From assembly GCA_043806215.1 (NCBI GenBank), contig JAZDHD010000005.1, forward strand, positions 1-28,921: 28,921 nt of DNA, in the 5' to 3' direction. A program made the position numbers and the translations under genes. Below are positions 23,078 through 28,921 of this stretch, in pieces. How positions within the stretch are numbered: the stretch's first letter is position 1; every line of letters starts with the position of its first letter. The stretch is from JAVHLK01 sp043806215. GTDB lineage: Bacteria; Desulfobacterota; Desulfomonilia; Desulfomonilales; Desulfomonilaceae. Below the pieces are notes generated by a model. The model saw only the letters and a program-made list of their open reading frames with translations. It had not been told where the DNA came from and did not search any database.

Positions 23078-23917
23078 ATGAGCGAGGATTCACAATCGAA
23101 CAATCTTCCGGATTCACCGATGATATCGGTACGGAATCTGACCGTGGGTTACGATACCACGATCGTGTTACAGGACGTCTCCTTCAATGTGCGTCAAGGT
23201 GAGGTACTCGCCATACTGGGGCGTTCCGGCTGCGGCAAAAGCACGCTCTTCAAGGCCATGATAGGGCTTATCGAACCGGTCGGCGGCGAGGTTTACATAG
23301 ACGGTGAAAAGGTGATGCCGGTTCTTGCCGGTGCGTCGGAGAAGCTCCTGAGGAAAATCGGCGTGCTGTTCCAATCCGGAGCCCTGTTCAGTTCCATGAC
23401 CTTGGCGGAGAACGTGGCTCTTCCCCTGAGGTTGTTCACCACCCTCGCGGAGCGGATCATAGAACGATTGGTGCTGCTCAAGCTGGCCGAAGTCGGCTTG
23501 GTAGGGAAGGAACGTTTGCTTCCCTCCGAGTTGAGCGGAGGAATGCAAAAACGGGCGGCCCTTGCGAGAGCGATGGCGTTGGATCCGAAAATCCTCTTCT
23601 TCGACGAGCCGTCGGCCGGATTGGATCCGGTGACCAGCGCGGAGATCGACCAGACGATTCTCAGGATCAATTCGACTCTGGGAACGACCATCGTCATAGT
23701 CACCCATGAATTGGAGAGCATCCTCACGGTTGCCGACAGGGCCATAATGTTGGATAAGGATGAGAAGAACATCGTTGCCGAGGGACGGCCTTGGGACTTG
23801 AAGGAGAATGCACGGGATCCGCGTGTGGCGGATTTTTTCAATCGTTCGCCCGCACTTAACCGAAGGGCCGTGAAAAGCCGAGGAGAGGGAGATGTCAAGC
23901 CAGGCACGGAAGTTTAA
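23078..23917 (+). CDS. mlaF: MlaF-type ABC transporter ATPase
   Basis: A 279-residue ATPase that powers the MlaE permease from the cytoplasmic face. It has Walker A GRSGCGKST (48-56), the Q-loop LFQSGALFSSMTLAENVALP, the signature LSGGMQKRAALARA, Walker B ILFFDEPSAGLDP and the switch His in TIVIVTHE. The SGALFSSMT and FDEPSAGLDPV wording is typical of the MlaF/Ttg2A group. The ATG at 23078 is chosen because the longer frame from 23009 overlaps the permease gene. It starts 25 bases after mlaE and overlaps mlaD by 26 bases. Confidence 0.93.
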   Translation: MSEDSQSNNLPDSPMISVRNLTVGYDTTIVLQDVSFNVRQGEVLAILGRSGCGKSTLFKAMIGLIEPVGGEVYIDGEKVMPVLAGASEKLLRKIGVLFQSGALFSSMTLAENVALPLRLFTTLAERIIERLVLLKLAEVGLVGKERLLPSELSGGMQKRAALARAMALDPKILFFDEPSAGLDPVTSAEIDQTILRINSTLGTTIVIVTHELESILTVADRAIMLDKDEKNIVAEGRPWDLKENARDPRVADFFNRSPALNRRAVKSRGEGDVKPGTEV

Positions 23918-24767
23918 GATAGGTCTGTTCGTGGTGGTAAGTCTGTCGCTGGCAATTGGCATTACCATCTGGTTGGGGGCATCCCGCTACCTGGAGGTTT
24001 CCCAGACCGCTGTGGCCTTTTTCAGCGAGAGCGTGCAAGGCCTGGAGGCCGACAGCCCAATCAAATTCAGGGGGGTGCCGGTGGGGAGAATCAAGAGCAT
24101 CCGTTTGGCGCCCGACGGGAGATTGATCGAGGTAGTGCTCAGCCTGCACAAGAGCTTCACAATCAAGGAGGGGTTGGGAATAAAGATAAACCTCCTCGGA
24201 TTGACAGGTCTAAAGTACCTCGAAATGGATACCTTCAAACCCGATCAGATGAAAGAGCCCATTCAGTTTTCCTTTAAGCCCAGATATCCGGTTATCCCCA
24301 CCTACCCCTCGGACATCCGGGAAATCGGCAATGCTTTGGACAATGTATTTCAAAAGGTGAAGGACGTCGATGTGGCGAACATCTCCCATCATCTTCTCCG
24401 GGTTACGGTAAAACTGGACAAGATTCTGTCGGATCCGGGATTCGACACCATCGGGGCGGACCTTGCGGTCACCGTTTCAGAGATGAAAGACACGGCAAGG
24501 AAGTTGAATCAGGAGATCACGCGCGTTCAACGGACCAAAGCAATAACGCGCAACTTGGAAACGACTGCGGATCTATTGGCCGAAAGCACCGAGACCGTGA
24601 GGAGCGCCAACAAACTGATCAGTAGAACGGATAACAACATAAACCGATTAAGCCGTAAGCTCGATATCAGCGCGGAGAATATCGTGGACCTCACCAGACA
24701 ATGGAAGAAGAATCCGTTTAAGGCGTTCTTTTGGGGCAGCGAGACGGAAAAGAAACGTTTGGAGTAA
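23892..24767 (+). CDS. mlaD: MlaD-type MCE-domain substrate-binding protein
   Basis: A 291-residue periplasmic lipid-binding subunit anchored by one N-terminal helix (residues 10-29, IGLFVVVSLSLAIGITIWLG). The MCE domain follows (about 37-115; FFSESVQGLEADSPIKFRGV and GRIKSIRLAPDGRLIEVVL, then LLGLTGLKYLEM). The C-terminal 130 residues are helical with coiled-coil tendency, and may extend the hexameric ring's channel across the periplasm. GGAGAGGGAG lies immediately before the ATG, inside the mlaF coding sequence, showing translational coupling. The auxiliary lipoprotein gene follows 35 bases later. Confidence 0.92.
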   Translation: MSSQARKFKIGLFVVVSLSLAIGITIWLGASRYLEVSQTAVAFFSESVQGLEADSPIKFRGVPVGRIKSIRLAPDGRLIEVVLSLHKSFTIKEGLGIKINLLGLTGLKYLEMDTFKPDQMKEPIQFSFKPRYPVIPTYPSDIREIGNALDNVFQKVKDVDVANISHHLLRVTVKLDKILSDPGFDTIGADLAVTVSEMKDTARKLNQEITRVQRTKAITRNLETTADLLAESTETVRSANKLISRTDNNINRLSRKLDISAENIVDLTRQWKKNPFKAFFWGSETEKKRLE

Positions 24768-24802
24768 CAGGTCCTCTGAACGCAGACTCTTGAAACGAGA
24801 AC

Positions 24803-25849
24803 ATGGGACGAATCGGATACGGAGAAACCCCGTTTGCAGCTGAGGGTAACCGGACTCTCAACGGTAATCTGCCGCCCGCCTCACGCTTATTGCCGACCCT
24901 TTTTCGTTCGGTGTTTGGGCCGGCTGTTCTGTCTGTTCTCTGTCTTCTCTCCGGATGCGCCATATGGACGGAAAACGTGGTCAGCCGGCACATCATAGAC
25001 TATCCGACCCCCAAGAGACATTCTGAATCGCCGATACCGGACACGATCATGGTTTACCGGTTTCTGTTGGCCGATACCGTGGACACTCGCCATTTGATTG
25101 TGACCTCTACCGACGAGGAGGACCGGAAGGTCACGATGCAACAGTGGGAGTCCGATCCATCCGACATGGTGACGGAACTTGTTCAGCGGGACCTTGAAGC
25201 ATCCCGTCTGTTCAAGAAGACTGTCGACCAATGGAGCAGTGCCGGTTACAGGTACGCTCTGGAAGGAACGATCAAGAAGCTGGAAGGCGTCGTGAAGAAC
25301 GGCAAGGCCTCTGCCGTCCTGAACGTGGATGCCGCGTTGATCGACTTCGAATCACCCCTGGGCGCACGAAAGAACATTCTGGCGAAGAATTATGTCATCG
25401 AGGTGCCCAGCGAGGACCCCAAGCCGGTTTCCATCTTCCGTGCAGTCAATATGGCAGTGCGCAAGCTGTCCGAACAGATAAGGACCGACATTGCCGCGGC
25501 CCTGATGCAGGAAGCTCACGGCAACGACGGTTTCGAAAAGCCCTACACGGTGGACGACCGTCGTGCTTCCTTGTTACCTTGTAGATGCGGAATGGCCGGC
25601 ATGGTGCGTAACGAGGAAAAAGCGGAAAAGAGTTGCTCTTTTCAGTCTCCGTTGGTAGTTTTTTGTGAAAGTGATTTCCCGGGGAACCTCTTTGCACGGA
25701 ACACGCTCGGTAGGGCTGCATCAGGAGAGTCCCGGAATATCGAGACCGGCTTGGTTTCCGTTGAGAGTCTTTTGTCGCTGTTTGCTTCGAGGGGTCGGCG
25801 TTCATCCGACGGGTTGGAACTCCTACCATCCGCACACCGACACGGTTGA
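24803..25849 (+). CDS. ABC-transport auxiliary lipoprotein of the mla operon
   Basis: A predicted lipoprotein: a hydrophobic segment VFGPAVLSVLCLLSGC ends in a lipobox, with acylation expected on the Cys near residue 51. It resembles the PqiC/ABC_trans_aux type that accompanies MCE transporters and probably sits in the outer membrane. The mature domain (MVYRFLLADTV, LVQRDLEASRLFKKTV, YRYALEGTIKKLEGV, AVNMAVRKLSEQIRTDIAAA) is about 200 residues, the usual size. Two points are odd. The ATG at 24803 gives a long 28-residue extension; TTG 24890 would give an ideal signal peptide. The last 90 or so residues after VDDRRASLLP are Ser/Arg-rich and do not look like the domain, as if the original stop was lost. 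Confidence 0.75.
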   Translation: MGRIGYGETPFAAEGNRTLNGNLPPASRLLPTLFRSVFGPAVLSVLCLLSGCAIWTENVVSRHIIDYPTPKRHSESPIPDTIMVYRFLLADTVDTRHLIVTSTDEEDRKVTMQQWESDPSDMVTELVQRDLEASRLFKKTVDQWSSAGYRYALEGTIKKLEGVVKNGKASAVLNVDAALIDFESPLGARKNILAKNYVIEVPSEDPKPVSIFRAVNMAVRKLSEQIRTDIAAALMQEAHGNDGFEKPYTVDDRRASLLPCRCGMAGMVRNEEKAEKSCSFQSPLVVFCESDFPGNLFARNTLGRAASGESRNIETGLVSVESLLSLFASRGRRSSDGLELLPSAHRHG

Positions 25850-25903
25850 GGAACATGGACACGCTTATGGACAATCCCCGGAAGCGCGGGGTTGAGGCAA
25901 ATC

Positions 25904-26257
25904 ATGAAGAAAATCTTATTGGTAGACGATGAACGGCACATAAGGGAGCTTTACAGAAGCGATCTCGAGGATGAAGGGTTTTCGGTGGCTCTTGCAGGGT
26001 CGGGTAAGGAGGCGTTGTCCGAGGTGGAAGCCAATCCACCGGATCTCGTCGTATTAGACATTCAAATGCCGGGAATGGACGGCATCGAAACTCTGGAAAA
26101 AATCCTGGGGCAGGACAGAGGTATCCCCATCATTTTGAACACGGCCTACAGCCACTATAAAGAGGACTTCACAACCTGGGGAGCGGACGCCTATGTGGTG
26201 AAATCATCCGACACGTCCAAACTCATAAGAGAGATCAAGAGGTTGCTGGGAGAATGA
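25904..26257 (+). CDS. Receiver-only response regulator
   Basis: A 117-residue CheY-like protein made of one receiver domain with no output domain. The phosphorylation site is complete: acidic pair D8-D9 (LLVDDE), phospho-acceptor D52 (VVLDIQMPGMDG), T80 and K100 (VVKSSD). It is expected to be phosphorylated by a histidine kinase encoded elsewhere and to act by protein contact. I chose ATG 25904, preceded by GAGG; the frame also opens at 25892. Its stop overlaps the start of glgC as ATGA, so the two are translationally coupled. That hints at a link between signalling and glycogen synthesis, but could be chance. Confidence 0.9.
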   Translation: MKKILLVDDERHIRELYRSDLEDEGFSVALAGSGKEALSEVEANPPDLVVLDIQMPGMDGIETLEKILGQDRGIPIILNTAYSHYKEDFTTWGADAYVVKSSDTSKLIREIKRLLGE

Positions 26258-27498
26258 GCCTTCGGGAAAAAATGAAGAATACTCTTTGCATACTGATGGC
26301 AGGAGGCAAGGGTGAGCGCTTGTATCCGCTGACCAAGCACATTGCGAAACCCTCCGTCAGGTTTGGCGGCATCTACCGCATAATCGACTTCACGCTCTCC
26401 AACTGTCTCAACTCGGATATTCGAAGGATCTACGTGCTGACTCAATACCGGTCGGTGTCCCTTGACCGGCATATCCGACTGGGCTGGAGTATCTTCAGCC
26501 ATGAGCTGGACGAGTTCGTCGAGTGCATTCCGCCTCAACAACGCAACGTGGATCGCTGGTATCGGGGGACGGCCGACAGTATCTATCAGAACATCTATCT
26601 GCTTCAAAGCGAGCGGCCCGAGCGCGTTCTGATCCTCTCCGGGGACCACGTGTACAAGATGAACTATAACGACATGCTGGCCTACCACATCGAGAAGAAC
26701 GCCGAATTGACCGTGGCCGGTGTGGAAGTGCCGCGTGCCGAAGCGACCGCGTTCGGGGTCATCGGATGCGACGACGATTACCGCATTACCAACTGGGACG
26801 AGAAGCCTTCAGAGCCTAAGACCGTGCCGGGGAAACCCGATACGTCGTTTGTATCCATGGGGGTGTACATTTTCAACACCGACGTCCTGGTGAAGAAGGT
26901 TATCGAAGATGCCAAGGACTTGGGATCCGAGAATGATTTCGGTAAGAACGTGGTCCCCAAGATGGTTGAATCCAATCGGGTGTACGTTCACGGTTTTACC
27001 GAGCCGCTGAACCCCGCAAGCCGTTACTGGAGGGACATAGGAACCCTCGACGCCTATTGGGAAGCCAATATGGACTTGTGTTCGGACGAACCCCAGTGCA
27101 ATCTTTCCGACAAGAAATGGCCGATCCGAACCTTTCAGGAACAAGTCCCGCCCGCAAGGATTGTACGGCCGCAGCTTACGGATACCGGCGGTCAGGACCA
27201 TATCAGAGTGGCCAATTCCATTCTCTCGGGTGGAAGCGTGATTTCCGGTGCACATGTGGAGCGTTCCGTACTCTCACACGATGTCCGGGTAAATCAGGGC
27301 GCAGCGGTTTCCGAGAGCGTAATCCTGGATGGGGTTACGATCGGGCACGGTGCAAAAATCAAGAAGGCCATCATCGATGAACTCGTCGCCATTCCTCCCG
27401 GATGTACCATTGGCTACGATGCGGAGTCCGACAGGAGCCGCTTCACCATCTCTCCCGGCGGAGTGGCGATAGTCCCGACAGGAATCAGGCTGGAATGA
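26254..27498 (+). CDS. glgC: Glucose-1-phosphate adenylyltransferase
   Basis: A 414-residue enzyme making ADP-glucose from glucose 1-phosphate and ATP, the committed step of bacterial glycogen synthesis. The N-terminal nucleotidyltransferase domain has AGGKGERLYPLTKHIAKPS (from residue 16), GGIYRIIDFTLSNC, YRGTADSIYQN, VLILSGDHVYKMNY and the substrate region DEKP. The C-terminal left-handed beta-helix runs from about residue 300 (hexapeptide-like VANSILSGGSVISGAHVERSV). Length is normal. The ATG at 26254 overlaps the response regulator stop; ATG 26272 is the next option. No glgA or glgB gene is visible nearby. Confidence 0.95.
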   Translation: MSLREKMKNTLCILMAGGKGERLYPLTKHIAKPSVRFGGIYRIIDFTLSNCLNSDIRRIYVLTQYRSVSLDRHIRLGWSIFSHELDEFVECIPPQQRNVDRWYRGTADSIYQNIYLLQSERPERVLILSGDHVYKMNYNDMLAYHIEKNAELTVAGVEVPRAEATAFGVIGCDDDYRITNWDEKPSEPKTVPGKPDTSFVSMGVYIFNTDVLVKKVIEDAKDLGSENDFGKNVVPKMVESNRVYVHGFTEPLNPASRYWRDIGTLDAYWEANMDLCSDEPQCNLSDKKWPIRTFQEQVPPARIVRPQLTDTGGQDHIRVANSILSGGSVISGAHVERSVLSHDVRVNQGAAVSESVILDGVTIGHGAKIKKAIIDELVAIPPGCTIGYDAESDRSRFTISPGGVAIVPTGIRLE

Positions 27499-27549
27499 TG
27501 ACCGCAGGTCTTCCTTGATCGGGGACCTATTTTCTTGGAGGAGCGTATC

Positions 27550-28341
27550 ATGCCCGATGTGTTGGTTCGAGGGCGACGGATCGCTTATGCGGTAAAGCCC
27601 TTGGAGTTCGACGGATCCGACCCCGCGGTCGTGTTCATCCACGGTTCAGGGGGGGATCGGGAAGACTGGCGGGCTCAACTGGACGGACTTTCGCCCGCAC
27701 TGACCGCAATCGCTCTTGAATTACCGGGTCACGGCAAGTCCGAACCTCCCGGTGAAACCTCGGTGGAGGCGTACACCGGCTGGGTCGTGGATTTCATCGA
27801 AGCACTGGGCCTACAACGCACGGCATTGGTGGGCTGCTCACTCGGCAGCGCCGTCACTCAACTGGCCGCGCTGTCCCCGCGGCCATGGTTAAAGGCCATA
27901 GGTCTGGCGGGCGCCGGCGCACGTCTGAGAGTCCTTCCTCTATTACTCCAAGGACTCATCGAGGAACCGGAGTCCACTCTGAACGCGATCCGGGAATTTT
28001 GCCTCTCGCCGTCGGCTCCCCATTTCATGCGGCAGGGAATGAAGGAGAAACTCGCTACAGTCCCGGCGGATCTGTTTCACAAGGATTTCTCCGCATGCAA
28101 CGGATTCGATGTCATGAAACACGTTCACGAAATCCACCTGCCCACTTGCATTATTGTGGGAGCGGACGACAAGCTCACTCCGGTGAAATACTCGCAGTTT
28201 CTCCATGACAAGATTTCCGGGTCACTGCTTCACGTGATTCCCGGGGCCGGGCATTTGGTTATGATCGAGAAACCGCGTGATTTCAACCGGTGCTTGGCGG
28301 AGTTCTTCCGGGATATCGGCCTTACCACCTGTTTCTCCTAG
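27550..28341 (+). CDS. Alpha/beta-hydrolase fold protein
   Basis: A 263-residue alpha/beta hydrolase. The oxyanion region is VVFIHGSGGDRED, followed by the LELPGHGKSEPP loop, the nucleophile elbow VGCSLGSA with Ser97, the likely acid Asp in IVGADDKLTPV, and the catalytic His in GAGHLVMIEKP. It lacks a signal peptide and is expected in the cytoplasm. The substrate cannot be read; esters, thioesters or C-C bonds are all handled by relatives. GGAGG lies 8 bases before the ATG. It follows glgC by 51 bases. Its stop codon TAG coincides with the edge of a dispersed repeat, so the original C-terminus may have been altered by the insertion. Confidence 0.9.
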   Translation: MPDVLVRGRRIAYAVKPLEFDGSDPAVVFIHGSGGDREDWRAQLDGLSPALTAIALELPGHGKSEPPGETSVEAYTGWVVDFIEALGLQRTALVGCSLGSAVTQLAALSPRPWLKAIGLAGAGARLRVLPLLLQGLIEEPESTLNAIREFCLSPSAPHFMRQGMKEKLATVPADLFHKDFSACNGFDVMKHVHEIHLPTCIIVGADDKLTPVKYSQFLHDKISGSLLHVIPGAGHLVMIEKPRDFNRCLAEFFRDIGLTTCFS

Positions 28342-28530
28342 TGTTCTATGGCATGAATACGGTGACACATTGCAGTAACCCGTCCGTGTCTTGGTAGCGT
28401 CCCGGCGTCCCTGCCGGGCGAGAGATGGTACCTTGTTTCTACTAAAGAATACCGGCACGGAGGCCGGCGCTACCAAAACAGGGATAATTGCCACAAATGT
28501 GACACCGTACTTTTGCCGCGGGGCACTTAG
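28338..28530. repeat. Dispersed terminally inverted repeat, copy D
   Basis: A complete copy, in the opposite orientation to copy A1. It starts CTAGTGTTCTATGGC and ends TTTTGCCGCGGGGCACTTAG. It contains GGTAGCGTCCCGGCGTCCCT, TTGTTTCTACTAAAGAATAC and CACAAATGTGACACCGTACT, all shared with A1 in reverse complement. The TAG in its first bases serves as the stop codon of the hydrolase gene. Non-coding. Confidence 0.8.
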
Positions 28531-28770
28531 GAATCTAGCCGAGGGATTAATCCCCCGGAAGAACGGGATGAAGCGAACAGAATTTCCGTCCCCAAGGGAT
28601 GGCGCACGTGGACGCATTCACAATGGAGAGCATCCCGGTGTCCCTTCAGGACGTTATGAATGAACCCAAGTCCAAGCCGACCAACAGGCTTAAGGCAACG
28701 CCCATGGGCGTAGGCCGGGAACCGGTCTTCTTCTCCCGGAACCCGGTCTGCGCCTTCAGCCGGTAATACA
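28531..28770. other. Gap between repeat D and the window-end gene
   Basis: About 240 bases without a recognisable gene. There is a short GGGATTAATCCC palindrome near 28544 and no clear terminator for the minus-strand gene. The minus-strand ORF at 28527-28802 runs through the end of the partial oxidoreductase gene in another frame and is not believable. Confidence 0.45.
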
Positions 28771-28921
28771 TCAGAGACCGAAATCCTTGCTGATGATCTC
28801 AAAGCAGTTCAGTGACGATCCTCTCCCGGTACCGACTCCATTGTGACAGGCGGAGGAGCACAGGTAGAAGTTGTCGATGGGGGTTTTGTAGTTGGCGAGC
28901 TCGGGGGTCGGCCGGAACCGA
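28771..28921 (-). CDS. C-terminal end of a phytoene-desaturase-like FAD oxidoreductase (partial)
   Basis: Only the last 49-50 residues lie in the window; the gene runs off the right edge. The readable end (LANYKTPIDNFYLCSSACHN, then GVGTGRGSSLNCFEIISKDF) matches the terminal flavin-binding segment of phytoene dehydrogenase-related NAD(P)/FAD oxidoreductases: a P-I-x-x-[FL]-Y-L stretch, a small-residue run, a glycine-rich turn and a final helix. The exact substrate cannot be told from this fragment. It ends in TGA at 28771-28773. Confidence 0.7.
   Translation of the reverse strand, partial: RFRPTPELANYKTPIDNFYLCSSACHNGVGTGRGSSLNCFEIISKDFGL

Noticed and set aside
27506..27528. Terminator after glgC
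   Set aside because: The AGGTC/GACCT stem is only 5 bp with a long loop, and the following T-run merges with the ribosome binding region of the next gene.
1..28921. tRNA, rRNA, CRISPR array or transposase gene
   Set aside because: None was recognised in either strand; the repeats present are non-autonomous and non-coding.

Overview
The window comes from a sulfate-reducing, Gram-negative bacterium, most likely a member of the Desulfobacterota (former Deltaproteobacteria). The strongest sign is a complete minus-strand dsrA-dsrB-dsrD operon with intact siroheme and iron-sulfur cysteine motifs, of the reductive type because dsrD is present. An Mla-type outer-membrane lipid transport operon with a lipoprotein, and a fused radical SAM/DUF2344 gene next to an RNase E/G gene, fit the same assignment. 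Genus cannot be fixed from the sequence alone.

Layout. Positions 1-280 hold two joined copies of a short dispersed repeat. Positions 859-2917 are a toxin-antitoxin island: a PIN-domain gene with a small partner, a MazE/MazF-like pair behind a perfect palindrome, and a VapB antitoxin whose VapC is cut short where it meets the mazF end. Then come an ADP-forming acyl-CoA synthetase alpha-type gene and a small membrane protein (minus strand), divergent from a radical SAM gene followed by RNase G. A structured non-coding stretch (9102-9410), a heptad-repeat coiled-coil protein, a YkgJ-type cysteine-cluster protein and a PrmA-like methyltransferase lead up to the terminator shared with the converging dsr operon.

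Divergent from dsrA lies a plus-strand group: an unrecognised 347-residue protein, two tandem CbiA/CobB-family amidases (DsrN-like, possibly siroheme-amidating) and a DinG/XPD-type helicase. The paralogs are split by 550 bases of repeats, including a perfect 94-bp direct duplication that carries the start codon of the second paralog. After another repeat block come a STAS-MlaE permease, MlaF ATPase, MlaD substrate-binding protein and an auxiliary lipoprotein, then a receiver-only response regulator overlapping glgC, an alpha/beta hydrolase, a further repeat copy, and the C-terminal end of a phytoene-desaturase-like oxidoreductase.

The main functional theme is dissimilatory sulfite reduction: catalytic subunits, the DsrD activator and probable siroheme-tailoring amidases sit back to back around one intergenic region. 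The second theme is an abundant family of short, terminally inverted, non-coding repeats that fills most large intergenic gaps, abuts stop codons, and appears to have entered the prmA-like gene in frame.
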